64,000 nt of DNA from Morinoia aosen. Taxonomy: Eukaryota > Arthropoda > Malacostraca > Amphipoda > Talitridae. Position 1 is the stretch's first letter. Each line of letters starts with the position of its first letter. The position numbers were made by a program, and so were the translations under genes. The stretch is taken from the NCBI GenBank assembly GCA_030386875.1, contig JASJYW010000026.1, forward strand, positions 17,662,193 through 17,726,192. Reading direction: 5' to 3'. The notes under the pieces are model-generated. The model saw only the letters and a program-made list of their open reading frames with translations, was not told the DNA's origin and ran no database searches. Shown here in pieces: positions 24,401-41,100 of this stretch.

Positions 24401-27400
24401 GACACGCTGTAAACTGTCCATTCAGCTGCCGGTACCAACGAAATGCATTGAAATTATTTCCCTTATTCCTTATTCAAATTATTTCACGGCCAGCGAGTTA
24501 AGTAATCAAAATGATATATAATTTTACGATGAACCGTAGCAGCAGCTTCTGCCATCGCGAGTTCACAGAAAGAGTGAGTTTTTAGTAAACAGTTTGCGTG
24601 TGAGAGTGGTGCATCTGAGTTGAAACGAAGTTGAATTTCGATCAACACCAATTTCAAGAATGGAGCATAGCATACGTGTGTAATAATATTTCTGGTCGCA
24701 GTAACAATTTTTGTAACGATAGGAATACTCCTCGCAGCCCCACGCCATATGAATGCCTGCCGAAACAGTAAGTTTTAATTCAAGAGAATTACCAGCTACC
24801 CATGTTCTACGTGTTTGTTATTTTACTGTCATAGGATGTCGTTCGTCTTATAAATGATATGCCTGGAATTCAGTTGCTTATCAATTCGCCCAGATTGGGG
24901 CCTTTACACCAATTAACTGCCGAACACTGACGATTGCACGTGATGGCATGAAAAGTTCAGTTGAGGCAGAGAAAAGAGAGTTACCAGCCACCTTTTATCA
25001 ATTCTGAGAAGACATTTCTTTGCTTCTGTATAGTTTTAACCTCTTATGATGATGTTCATTCGATAAATATTATGCATAGAACTCAGTTTCTATAATTATC
25101 GAAACAGATTGGGGCCTTAACGCGAATTAACTGCCAAACATTGGCAATAGCACGCTCGTTCGTTCATTCATGAGCTTATGCACGGCCCATATCGTCTTGA
25201 ATTGTTTCAGAGAAGCGCAGGCTTGCAATAGTTAAGAAGACTAATCTAGAAGAAATGTTGGGGTGTAATCACTCAAGTAAGGACACCTCGTTATTCCTGA
25301 AAAACCGTCGAATCCTGAACGACCAACGAGCACCTGAAATCTTTCGTTACTTCGAGACGTTTTCTTATATACATATTTATATATATAAATAAGTGATATC
25401 TCCATGTATACATATATATATATATATGTATGTATGTATGTATGTGAGCAAATTTTTGTGTTCGTCTGAGAGTGGTGCGTCAGCGCGTATGAAAGAAATC
25501 CATTTCGATACTGATTTCCCGAATGGAGTATAGCTCACATGTTTAATAACATTAATAATTATTGTAATGATCAAAACAAGCGTCGCAGTTCCCGCCATTC
25601 GATTGCTAGCCGAAAGAAGAGGTAAGTTTTGAATCAGAAGGGTTACCAGCTACCCTTTTTTTGCGTTATGTTGATTTCACCGTCATGGGATGTCGTCCTT
25701 TCGATAAATCTTATGCACAGAACTCAGTTTCTTAATTATTGATCCAGATTGGGGCCTTTACGCGAATTAGCTGCCGAACATTGACGATACCACTTGAAAG
25801 CATTCAGTTTTTAGATTCAAGTAAGGAGAGCGCTACCAGCTACCCGTTTTCTATGTTCTACGGAATGTTTACATTTAGTAAAGTCATGAGAGTCATGTCA
25901 AGATGAATTAACACGAATCATTATGTGTTTGTGTATAGAATATATTCTTCTTTCATGACGATTTCGTTGTGTGTGTAGACCTGCATAGTTTTGCATCAGA
26001 AATTCCGTAAGAATTAAGTGAATGAGTGCTGCTCCCACGGCTTGAGCAAAAATTATACCGAAATAATATGGCGTCATGCATCAGCTGTTTTCAGTGATGC
26101 CTGTTTGACATCAATAATAGCTTCAATGCATGGTTAATATTGAATAATTTGTGATAAAATCGGTGGTTGAAAACGACAGAGAAGCTCAGCAAAGAGGAAT
26201 GCATAAAATTACTCGTAACTACGTTAATCGAACTTGAATCTGTTCAAAATTTTGGTGTCTTCAAACCCGTGTTACGCTACGTTTCATGCCGAAATGACCC
26301 TTTCACGCAGTAACGTACAATTCAAATTCTAGTGAAAATTTTAAAAATCTAAGAAACGCGAAAATGTGAATTGAATTTTCACACATTTCAGAAGTTCACT
26401 TCTTGCATTTTTAATTTGCGCAGCTATTTCCGCAAATTCTATCAAAGTTTTTTATGTGTCTGGAGAAACGTCATTTAGCATACAATTCAGTGGTTTTTCA
26501 ACCTATCCTATCAAAATATTCCAGACTATGTGGTGTACGTGAGCCGCTATGAGTGACGGGATTCGACAGTTTATTTGAATAAGTCTCAATACGTGGATGG
26601 CAGACAAATACATGCATCCCAATAGTAGCACCCGCGATTGAAAGGTTCATGTACTTGTGCACTGGTCAAGCTCGCGTATCAGAGATACGGACGGGCATTA
26701 AGCATCCTTTTAGGGGCGGGAAAGAGAGACCATTGCAGCAACGTAGGAAAAATTACCCTCAAAAGAGGAATTTATTGATGAATTTAAGGAGACACACCTG
26801 GCGTTTCATTACACAAAAAAGCATTGCTTGATTACTGCGCGAGTTCGTCGCGTTCAATCAACGATATATGTATGGTTTTCATCACGTTGCAACCTTGAGA
26901 CTCCGTGGGCTCGTTCCAAGGTGAGTCGAGAGCGGCCTCAAGGGGGAACATTTAGACACCCGGAGAGTGAGAGAGAAGGCCTAGTACATGCTACATTAGG
27001 AATTCAAAAACGAAGAAAGCACCGCATATTGAAATCACATTTAATAGAGATTTCACGAACTATGATTTGAAAACAAGTCAGTTCTATGAAACGTTTCAGT
27101 ACGTGGTGCTTTGTTCGTTTTCGAATCCCTAATGTTCATTCGCCCTACGAAGGGTAACTTGCCTGACCTTTTTTATAAATAAAAAAAACAAACTATATTA
27201 GGTTCGACACGCTGTAAACTGTCCATTCTGCTGCCGGTATTAACGAAATGCATTGAAATTATTTACCTTACTCCTTATACAAATTATTTCACGGCTAACG
27301 AGGTAAGTAACCAAAATGATAAATAATTTTACGAAGAACCGTAGCAGCAGCTTCTGCCATCGCGACTTCACAGAAAGAGTTAGTTTTGAGTAAACTGAGT

Positions 27401-28504
27401 TACCAGCTACCCTTTTTCAATTCGAAGAAGACATTCCAGCGTTTTTCTAGTTTTGACCTCTCATGGTTTGGTTCATTTGATAAATACGACGCTCAGAATT
27501 CAGTTTCTCATTTCTTGACCCAGACTTTGGGGACTTTTACACCAATTACCTGACAAACATTGACGACAGCGAGCGCTAGCGCGTGTTAGCATGGAGGGGT
27601 TATTTTGTTTTGATTGAGGAGGAGAGGGTTACCAGCTACCGCTTTTCACTTCTATGAAGACATTTCTTTGTTTCTGCATAGTTTTTGCCTCTCATGATGC
27701 TGTTCATTCAATGAGTATTGTGCTTAGAATTCAGTTTTTTAAATATTGATCCAGATTAGAGCACATACACGAATTAACTGCAAAACATTGACGACAACGA
27801 GCGCGTGTGCGTTCGTTCGTCGACGCACGGCCCATCGTCTTGAATTGTTTCACAGGAGCGCAGGCTTGGAATATGGTTGTGAAGACTAATCTGAATGAAA
27901 AGCTGAAGTGTTATCACTCGAATAAATGATGGGCCATTAGAATATTCGGCCGCAACAACTTGTTCCGTCCGTCGAGAAAAGCGATCGAATCCTGTACGAG
28001 CGAGGAGCAGTTTAACTCCTCGACGAACTTCGAGGGGTAATTTTTGACGGATAATTTAGGAAAAAACCCTCCAGTTCATTTCTCGTAGGTTTCGTGCCAA
28101 GGTTCTTCTCCCACGAAAGGGACTGTGCGCATCGGAGACGAGGCTCTCACATGAAACCGTCGTGGAAGCGAGGGTTACCGGGCGGTCGGGCAGACTAGGG
28201 CTCAGAGCGGCATTCGTGGACATGGTGGTCAGCAGCGCCTGTCGCGACGACCGACCGGGAACCGAGCGAGCGCGACCAGTGCTCTCTGGCCGCAGGCCTT
28301 GTGGCACACCAGGAATTGTGCGAGGTGCTTATGCGAAACGCGGGCAATTGCCTGCCTCGGCCGTTTTGACTCGCGTGCTAACGATTCGAGCGAATAACAA
28401 TCACATGATCAGAGAGACCATTATTTCGGACGGAAAGATAGCGAGCTCTTAATTTTGTCTACTGCATATTGACTTTGAACATCTTCAATTTAAGGATGAT
28501 TTGT
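21451..28504. repeat. H3-H2B spacer, second repeat
   Basis: Same three-block structure as 4957-12003, with landmarks near 21533, 23723 and 26525. It holds a longer TA microsatellite (about 22527-22645). Differences from the first spacer are scattered single bases and short indels only. No gene is recognised. Confidence 0.78.
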
Positions 28505-28520
28505 GGCTCCTTGAGGAGCC
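28505..28520 (-). terminator. Histone H2B 3' stem-loop
   Basis: GGCTCCTCAAGGAGCC on the minus strand, 55 bases from the end of the H2B coding region, identical to the first copy. Confidence 0.92.
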
Positions 28521-28559
28521 GGATGGTGTGCAGCAAGTGCGACTGCCGCCGTGAACACT

Positions 28560-28931
28560 CTACTTGGAAGAAGTGTACTTGGTCACAGCCTTGGTGCCTT
28601 CAGAGACAGCGTGCTTGGCAAGCTCGCCGGGAAGCAGAAGCCTGACGGCAGTCTGAATTTCCCGAGAGGTGATGGTGGTCCTCTTGTTGTACTGTGCCAG
28701 ACGCGACGCTTCAGTAGCAATGCGCTCAAAGATGTCATTCACGAACGAGTTCATGATTGACATGGCCTTGCTCGAAACGCCGGTGTCGGGATGGACCTGC
28801 TTGAGCACCTTGTAAATGTAGATGGCGTAGCTCTCACGCCTCTTCTTTTTCTTCTTCTTGTCACCTTTGGTGATGGATTTCTGGGCCTTACCGGCCTTCT
28901 TAGCAGCCTTTCCAGAAGTCTTGGGAGCCAT
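28560..28931 (-). CDS. H2B: Histone H2B (promoter displaced by LINE)
   Basis: An intact 123-residue H2B, same protein as the copies at 12059 and 45235. Only 45 bases of its own leader remain before LINE copy 2, whose poly(C) end (seen as G on the plus strand, 28977-28991) abuts it. Its former promoter now lies at 34999 and beyond, upstream of the LINE's 5' end. Expression would need read-through of the whole LINE or initiation in the LINE's 3' end, so the gene is probably weak or silent although its coding region shows no decay, which fits a recent insertion. Confidence 0.97.
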   Translation of the reverse strand: MAPKTSGKAAKKAGKAQKSITKGDKKKKKKRRESYAIYIYKVLKQVHPDTGVSSKAMSIMNSFVNDIFERIATEASRLAQYNKRTTITSREIQTAVRLLLPGELAKHAVSEGTKAVTKYTSSK

Positions 28932-28991
28932 CGTGCACGACAACTTCGAACGTTACTCAGTAACTTACAATTTCGCGGGGGGGGGGGGGGG

Positions 28992-29789
28992 CGATGCCAT
29001 TAGGAAAGAGAGGAAAGGGATAGAGTTCGGCACAGAGTGTGCCAGAAGAAACAGAAGGCGAAAGGGAAGAGGATAGTAGGAGAGGGAAGAGACGCGGAAA
29101 AAAGCGCATAATTTGGTGATCCTGTTGACGTTATTTTAATTTTAAGGTTTCCCTGGGGTATGAGATAAGGGAACCTTTCAAGGCTTTGTATGTACAAATT
29201 ATCAAGTTCTAAGGTGCCGATGTGGCTATTACCTAATATTATAGGTAAGGTGTAACTATATATACCTATTACCCTTATTTACATTGATGGCTGTGTTATA
29301 TCTACAAGGTAATCTCATGCAACCATCCCTATCCGACTAATTCGCAAAAAAGTTAGCTATATTGCACACATTTACAGATTTAAGAATAATATACATAAAG
29401 GTATGTATGATGATTGCTGTGGGTATTTTCAAACTAACATTATAAATGTACACATATACATATATACAATATAATTTTTTTTTTTTTTTTTTTTATTTTT
29501 TTTTTTTTTATTTTTTTTTTTTTCATGATTCTCATCATTTTTTTTTTTTTTTTTTTTTTCGATCATTTTTTTTTTTTTTTTTTTTTTCTTTCTTTTTTTT
29601 TTCATTTATTTTTTTTTTTTTCATTTTTTTTTTTTTTTTTTTTTATATATATATGTGCACTAGTTTAGGAGTATATTACATAGATATGTATGATGATTGC
29701 TATGAATATTTACAAATTGATGATTTACATGTATAACTACTGTACATACACTCATACATACACGTGCATATGTATTGGGTAGAATATAT

Positions 29790-29820
<31 letters not shown>

Positions 29821-30202
29821 CAAATTCCACTCAATAACATATATACAAGTTTGGAAATATTTTACAGGTAGAAATGTGTGATTGCTATCAATATTTCCAA
29901 ATTGTCAATATATAATTAAACTATACAAAATATACATATATATGTTCATAAGATTTTTTTTTTTTTTTTTTTCCTATATTACAATATTTACAACAAAGCC
30001 ACTGTGTAGCCTTGTTACCGGCGTATCCACCACATGTCCCTCCCGGGACGCTCCACCTCATAAATGGACATAAGAAACATGTGAGGTTGGCGTCTGATAT
30101 TTTACTGAAAGGTTATGCATATGTTGTGTGTAAGGACGGAATGATCAATGATTATTTGGAGGTTGACTATTTAGTGTTGGTTGAAAATTGAGTTTGTGGT
30201 TT
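28992..30202 (-). other. LINE copy 2 distal 3' UTR with long A tracts
   Basis: Seen on the plus strand as T runs: a ladder of T tracts with single interruptions at about 29469-29644, and further runs near 29793-29820 and 29955-29972. A conserved hairpin lies at 29172-29186 (minus strand AAGCC-TTGA-AGGTT). No coding potential beyond low-complexity frames. Confidence 0.7.
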
Positions 30203-30307
30203 GGGGTTTTGGCTTCCCGCCCGTGGGGGGAAGACCGTTCCGTCCGCTCGCCAAAACCCCAAAAAAACAAAGTAAATAAGTAATTGAAAATTGTTACGGT
30301 CTTCCCC
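30203..30307 (-). promoter_or_regulatory. Pseudoknot-like RNA structure in LINE 3' UTR (copy 2)
   Basis: On the minus strand helix 1 is GGGGAAGACCGT (30307-30296) with ACGGTCTTCCCC (30238-30227). Helix 2 is GGGGTTTTGGC (30260-30250) with GCCAAAACCCC (30213-30203). Relative to copy 1 both helices carry paired changes (CGA/TCG to CGT/ACG, and GAC/GTC to GGC/GCC). Confidence 0.75.
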
Positions 30308-30329
30308 ATTGATTGCTGATGAAAATTTA

Positions 30330-33064
30330 TTACAAGTATCTTGGTTCCGGAGGAGGTCCTAATGCTGGAAGTTTGGAGCTCTTAAAACGTGAATTTTGGC
30401 TATTGGCTGCATCTTCTGGAAATGTCAACTGTTGAAATAGGTCTTGGTCAAACTGCTGTAAATTATCCCATATTCTGTTGGCATGATTGTGAAGCAGAAG
30501 GTTTATGGGAGGTAAGTCGACTTGATGATGCAGTGATAAAGAAGAGATACGGTCCATGCGTGATGTATTGGTGATGAACCGGAGTGCTTTGTTTTGGACT
30601 TTTTGTAGCTTGGAAATGGCAGTTGGAGACAATGTGTGGAGTGGGATAGCTGGATAGATGAGTGCTGATCTGACGAATGATAGGTATAATTTGCGTTTTG
30701 TTATCTGTGAAAGGTGCATAAATCTATACAGTTTGCTCAAGTTGCTGAATCCTATTGCCTGTCGAATTGCTATTTGAGGTGAAAATCCATGTGTTGAAAA
30801 GTTTAGACCTAGAATTTTGCCTTTATTGGAGTATGGAAAATGTTGATCCTCTATGAAGATGTCTGCGGTTTTGATTCTGCTGATTGGAATTATCTTAAAT
30901 TTTTTGACGTTGGTGGAAATTTTCCATCTGGCTTCGAAATTGTTAATTTGTTGTATGGCATGCTGTGTTTGTTGTGCTGCAAAGTTCGGAGTGTAACGGC
31001 CAGCAGAAATTTGGGTGATGTCGTCGGCAAAGCATATGTAATCAGTATTGGGTATTGGTTCCGGAATGTCATGAGTATAGAAACTATATAATGTCGGTGA
31101 TAAACAAGCTCCCTGTGGTACCCCAGTTTGCAGTATAAATGATGGACCTATGAAATTGCCTATTCTTATTGATGCGCTCCTGTCTGTTAAGTAGTCGGCG
31201 AGTGTCCGTAAAAATAATGGATGAATTCCAGATTGTGAGAGTTTGAATATCAATCCTAAGTGCCATACCTTGTCAAAAGCCTTGGTTACGTCTCTGAGAA
31301 CTATGTCTATGGTAAATTTATTTGCTAGATTTATTGCTATTGTTTCGGTAAACGTTGCCAAGGCGGTGTGGGTACCCCTGCATCTCCTAAAACCATGCTG
31401 TCTATTGTTGTATAAGTTGTTGATGGTCAAATGGTCTGTAAGTCTATTGTTGAGTATCTTATCTAAAAGTTTGCCATGGATGTCTAATAGAGATATTGGT
31501 CGGTAGTTCTGCACCTGTTTTTGAGACGTGAGGGGTTTTGGGAGAAAAATCATAATGGCGTGTTTGAGACTGTCTGGGAAGTAGCCTGCTGAGATGGAGT
31601 TATTGAAGATATTTATCAAGTATTGTAACATATTAATCGGTAGGTTTTTTATTTGAAGGGTAGTTATGCCAGTTGGACCTGGAGCTTTCTGCTTGAAAGA
31701 TCTCAATGTCTGTTTTAACTCCTCTATTGTTATGGGGGGGAAATGAAGTTGGTCAAGTCTGTTGGTATTACCGGTATGATATGGTATTACTTGCTCTGAT
31801 ATATTGGTCATGTGTTCCTTTACTGCATTGATATGGTCTAAGTCAAATTCTTCGTCGTCATCTGTCTCGGTAAAAATATTTTTCCAGTGCTGTCTGAATA
31901 CCACTTCCTTTTCTTGCGGAGTGTGTAGTTCTTTTTTGTTATGAATTAGGTATGGGATTGTTTGTTTGTTGTTGTAGCCTATCACCCTCTTAATTGACGA
32001 CCAGAATATCTTGGGATCTTCCTGCAATTCTAATGATTGAACTAAAGTATTCCAAGTTTGTGCGTATGCCTGTTTGTATAGGTTTAGTATTTGCCGTCTG
32101 AGATTGATGAGAAGTCTATAGAGTTCTCTGTTTGTTCCGTTGATGTGAATATAATCTATTGTATGTTGGTATCTGACTTGAGTACGGAGTATTTCGGGTG
32201 TAGGTTTTATTCCGGGAATAGTTCTATGGGTTATATTTGGAATGGCAGTTTTTGTGGCTCTGTGAATATGCTCGGTCCACTTCTCCAGATGATCATCTAT
32301 TTCTTCTAACGTTGGTTCTTCTTGCATATCGGGGGATACCACGGCTAGTTGTTCTCTGTATTTCCTCCAATCTGCTCTATGATATTGCTTTCTTGGTTTG
32401 ATGGGAATCTGAATCGGGTTTGCTGTTATGGTTGCTATTATAGGGATATGGTCAGAAGGTGTTACAGGTCCTGGTTGAAAAAAGATATTATGGTAGGCTA
32501 ATGGGTTCTGTAGAGCAATGTCTGGTGTAGTGGTGCTTCTGTGGGTGATCATTGTGGGAAAATATGGACCTACGTGAATACATTTTTGTCTCTCTATCAG
32601 GTAGTGAAGATGGTTTCCTCTTCTGTTGTTATGTGAGTTTCCTATGGTTCTATGGGATGCATTGATGTCGCCTATGAAATATACCGGGTTTGGTCTGTTG
32701 AATAATGTGTGAAAATCTGCAAAGTGAAGGTAATCGACTCTCGGTGGGGTGTAAGTTGTGCCTATTGTAAGTGGTCCTTGAAGTGTTTCAACGGTGACTG
32801 CCATCATGTCTGAGTAGAAATTGTCGTGGAGTCTGTATGGAATGTTCTTTTTTATTGCAATTGCAGCCCCTGCATGTTGTTCATTTGTCTTGTTTGCGTA
32901 AAAAGTATTGTAGTTGAAAATTTTCATATGTTTATCTCCTGTTAGGCTGTGAGCGTTTATTAGAATTATGTCAGGATCTATGTGGTTGTAGATATTGGTT
33001 AGGGCTATTTTGTTAGTGTTCCAGCACTGTACGTTGTGTTGTACTACTGTCAATTTGCGTAGAT

Positions 33065-33068
<4 letters not shown>
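30330..33068 (-). CDS. LINE family B ORF2 (copy 2), intact
   Basis: 912 residues, same length and domain order as copy 1 but clearly diverged from it at the protein level. The endonuclease has QHNVQCW, YFIGDINASH and TPSDHIP. The reverse transcriptase has NYRPISLLDIH, KAFDKVWHLG, GVPQGACLSP and FADDIT. The Glu-equivalent position is again Ala (LINAHSL). The start codon is in the ATGA overlap with ORF1. No stop or frameshift is seen, so the enzyme could be functional. It differs from the copy at 58403 by very few residues (for example Ala/Thr in IIATITANP and Val/Met in SSIKRVIG). Confidence 0.93.
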
Positions 33069-35628
<2,560 letters not shown>

Positions 35629-35666
35629 ACTTGTCTTCTCGCTCGGAAGCGCTTCCTTCCAAACAA

Positions 35667-35682
35667 GGCTCCTCTAGGAGCC
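35667..35682 (+). terminator. Histone H2A 3' stem-loop
   Basis: GGCTCCTCTAGGAGCC, with the same purine-rich GGGAAAGAT downstream. Confidence 0.92.
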
Positions 35683-36969
35683 ACATTCGTGTTCGGGAAA
35701 GATATTTCAAAGTCTGTCTGAATTGGTATGAGCGTCTTTTTATTATCGTCATTAATTGTCGTGCGAGTTCGGTCCGAGCAACACTCGATAGGCATTGTTC
35801 GCTTGTCACTCCTCAGAGCATAGGCGCTCGTTTTCTTATTCGGCAGCTGCTGTAAAATTCGACTAGACCACCACGTGCTGCTGTGCTTTGGAGGCGTTGC
35901 GAATGTCGAGCGTCAGCAGCCGAATCAATAGTTGCGCTAGCTACTGCGACGACGAGGATGTGTTGCAAAGTACGCAAATATATTTTGCTTCCCTTCCCAG
36001 GGCGCAGAGCACGTCCGTCAAGGCTGATGATAACATGTGAAGTCGAGGTGGCAGTAGTGTCGCTCGCCGTGCAATATAACGTTTATCCTCATCCAGTTCA
36101 TTTCTCGATGCGCATTCGAATTATAGCGCGAAAATGTTTTGGTAATTCAATTGAAGCTCGCGAGGCCTGAGCCGAGCTAATGCGAAATTATTTGACTATG
36201 GGCGCGTGAGACAATTCAAGGGCGTTGTTTGAACGCGCGTCACGCATGGCGTGAAAGATTCGGGGCCTCCAGCAAAATCAGGGTCAGGACTGAGTGCCAT
36301 GTGCAAAATATCCGGTTAGATTAGGCAAAGGTTGAATAATTTCGGTGATTCGTGCTAAACAAAGAAAGAAAGCAAATTGTCCAAGACGCGTTTTCAGCTA
36401 GTGTTGCATGGAGTACATCTCGAGACCGACGCGGCGGCGCCATGCTTCAACGGTCGTTTAGCGGCGGCACACTGCCACCTCATGTATCGTTTCTCGAGCT
36501 GAATTTCAGCGAAAAAGAAAACTTTCGTGCCCCACGAAATTGGACGGAAGCCGCTTGGACTTGACGAGAGGTCACTCGCTGCGTTCTCAGCAATTCGCTG
36601 TGACTGCCTGCCAGGCTGGAATATAGCGTGTGCATTGTGCGGTAGAGCAGTCAATTGCAGCAAGGCCTAATCTGCAATGACCGCTTCGGAGAGAGCGAAA
36701 GTGTTTAGTTTCCTATCGGAAGTTCAGTGATTGCACCCGTCGAGGCATCATCGAACACACACATTGAGTTTGCTCCTCGAGCTATTCCATCTGCAACGAC
36801 GGGCATGTGAGGAGTGAGGATAACAAAAAAAAATGGCATTCCAAGCACCGGCGCGCGCTCTCTCTACAGTAAAAAAGCGATGCTTGACAAGTGAAGCAAT
36901 CCCTAAATGAAGAAGCATACACTGTACTGGAGGGACTGAGTGTGAACACCTTTTCCGGGAGGATTTTGT
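35683..36969. other. H2A-H4 spacer, second repeat, no gene seen
   Basis: Near-identical to 18998-20284; I noted only single-base differences (for example GCGTGAAAG for GCGCGAAAG near 36250). Confidence 0.75.
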
Positions 36970-36985
36970 GGACCTCGAAAGGTCC
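36970..36985 (-). terminator. Histone H4 3' stem-loop
   Basis: GGACCTTTCGAGGTCC on the minus strand, 75 bases from the coding region. The downstream purine stretch reads CCGGAAAAGG here, one base different from the first copy. Confidence 0.92.
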
Positions 36986-37044
36986 GAGTCTGTGAATTAG
37001 CCGTTGGTCGGGCACCGACTCATTTTACAAGAGAGTCAAGAGAC

Positions 37045-38058
<1,014 letters not shown>

Positions 38059-38119
38059 TTCAATAGCACGTTATTCCGCGCATCGAGAGCCACAACCTCC
38101 TCTCGGCTAGTCTCTAACC

Positions 38120-38135
38120 GGCCCTTTACAGGGCC
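38120..38135 (+). terminator. Histone H3 3' stem-loop
   Basis: GGCCCTTTACAGGGCC, 62 bases after the stop. Confidence 0.93.
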
Positions 38136-41100
38136 ACTCCACCCCTCCCAAAAAAGACGTTCACTGGTCAATGAGATAAATGCGTTCGTTGAAAAACGAG
38201 TTACCTGTTATTCAAGACTATGTAGTGTAGACAAAAAAAATAGAGAGGATTCGATAGTTCCCTTAAAATGAGGAGCACGACAGAGAAAAGTACATGCATC
38301 CTAATAGTAGCACCCGCGATTAAAAATATTCATGTACTTGTGAGCACTGGTCAGACTCGTATCACAGATACGGACGGACGGGCATCCTCTTAAGAGAGAG
38401 ACGGAGCAACCAATTTGATGCGTTCATTCAACGTGATCCCCACTGCAATTACGTCCGAGAAATTACGCTCAAAAAAAGAACTCATTCATAAATTAAACGA
38501 AACGACACCTGGCGTTTTATTTTACGAAATGGTATTCATTGATTGATTATTTCGTGCGTTCAATCAACCCTAGTTGAACTAGGGTCAACCTTGAAACTTC
38601 ATGGGCACATTCCAAGGGGCACAAAATCGAGAACGGCCTCAGGAGGGAAAATCTAGAAAGTCGGAGAGTGAGTGATAGCGATAGAACGCCTAGTACATAC
38701 TTTAAAAATTATTGGGTTCAACACTCTGACTATTTATTACCCATTGGTGCGGATGAGTACCTACCACTAAGTAAATAGCCCATTCACCTACAGCTGTGAA
38801 CCAAATGCATCCCAATTGTTTTTCTGCCTACTCGTCAGGGTAGACAATGGCGTACGAGATAACATCATATAATAATACGAATAACCGCTGCTGCTCCCGT
38901 CATCACGACTTCACCGAAAGAGTTTTGAGTCAACAGGGTTACCAGCTACCCTTTCTCAATTCGAACGTGACACTTCAACGTTTTCGTAATTTTGACCGCC
39001 TATGATTTTGTTCATTTACTAAATATTATGCACAGAATTCAGTTTCTTAATTTTCACCCAGATTGGGGTCTTGACACCGATTGACTGCCAAGCATTGACC
39101 ATAGTACGTGACAGCATTCAGGCTTTAGATTCAAGGAAGGAGAGGGTTACCAGCGCCTCTTTTTCTACGGTTTAATAACATCAACCTCCCAAGTGTATAC
39201 ATACATACAGACATGTATATATGTATATATATATATATATACACATTTACATAGTTTTATATATATATATATGAAAATCGATATATACACATATATATAT
39301 ATATATAATTGTATATATAAGAGAAAATTTTTGTGTGCGTCTGAGAGTCGTGCATCGGCGCGTATAAACGAAATCCATTTCGATACTGATTTCCCGAATG
39401 GAGTATAGCTTACATGTGTAAAAACATTAATAATTATGGTAATGATCAAAACAAGCGTCGCAGTTCCCGCCATTCGATTGCTGGCCGAATGAAGCGGTAA
39501 GTTTGGAATCAGAAGGGTTACCAGCTACCCTTTTTCTGCGTTATGTTGATTTCACCGTCATTGGATGTCGTCCTTTCGATAAATCGTATGCACAGAACTC
39601 AGTTTCTTAATTATTGATCCAGATTGGGGCCTTTACGCGAATTAGCTGCCGAACAGTGACGATACCACTTGACAGCATTCAGTTTTTAGATTCAAGTAAG
39701 GAGAGCGCTTCCAGCTTCCCGTTTTCTATGTTCTACGGAATGTTTACATTGAGTAAAGTCATGAGAGTCATTTCAAGATGAATTAACACGAATCATTATG
39801 TGTTTCTGTATAGAATATGTTCTTCTTTCATGACGATTTCGTTGTGTGTGTAGACCTGAATAGTTTTTCCATCAGAAATTCCGTAACAATTAAGTGAATG
39901 AGTGCTGCTCCCACGGCTTGAGCAAAAATTAAACCGAAATAATATGGCGTCATGCATCAGCTGTTTTCAGTGATGCCTGTTTGACATCAATAATAGCTTC
40001 AACGCATGTTTTATATTGAATAATTTGTGATAAAATCGGTGGTTGAAAACGACAGAGAAGCTCAGCAAAGAGGAATGCAAAAAATTACTCGTAACTACGT
40101 TAATCGAACTTGAATCTGTTCAAAATTTTGGTGTCGTCAAACCCGTGTTATGCTACATTCCATGTCGAAATGACCCTTTCACGCAGTAACGTACAATTCA
40201 AATTCTAGTGACAATTTTAAATATCTAAGAAACGCGAAAATGTGAATTGAATTTTTACACATTTCAGAAGTTCACTTCTTGCATTTTTAATTTGCGCAGC
40301 TATTTCCGCAAATTCTATCAAAGTTTTTTATGTGTCTGGAGAAACGTCATTTAGCATACAATTCAGTGGTTTTTCAACCTATCCTATCAAAATATTCCAG
40401 ACTATGTGGTGTACGTGAGCCGCTATAAGTGACGGGATTCGACAGTATATTTGAATAAGTCTCAATACGTGGATGGCAGACAAATACATGCATCCCAATA
40501 GTAGCACCCGCGATTGAAAGGTTCATGTACTTGTGCACTGGTCAAGCTCGTATCAGAGATACGGACGGGCATTAAGCATCCTTTTAGGGGCGGGAAAGAG
40601 AGACCATTGCAGCAACGTAGGAAAAATTACCCTCAAAAGAGGAATTTATTGATGAATTTAAGGAGACACACCTGGCGTTTCATTACACAAAATAGCATTG
40701 CTTGATTACTGCGCGAGTTCGTCGCGTTCAATCAACGATATATGTATGGTTTTCATCACGTTGCAACCTTGAGACTCCGTGGGCTCGTTCCAAGGTGAGT
40801 CGAGAGCGGCCTCAAGGGGGAATATTTAGACACCCGGAGAGTGAGAGAGAAGGCCTAGTACATGCTACATTAGGAATTCAAAAACGGAGAAAGCACCACA
40901 TATTGAAATCACATTTAACAAAGATTTCACGAACTATGATTTGAAAACAAGTCAGTTCAATGGAACGTTTCAGTACGTAGTGCTTGTTCTTTTTCGAATC
41001 CCTAATGATCATTCGCCCTACGAAGGGTAACTTGCCTGACCTTTTTATAAATAAAAAAACATACTTTACTAGGTTCGACACGCTGTAAACTGTCCATTCA

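Noticed and set aside
29446-29736. Phe-rich frame in the LINE 3' UTR
   Set aside because: It is a translation of T homopolymer tracts.
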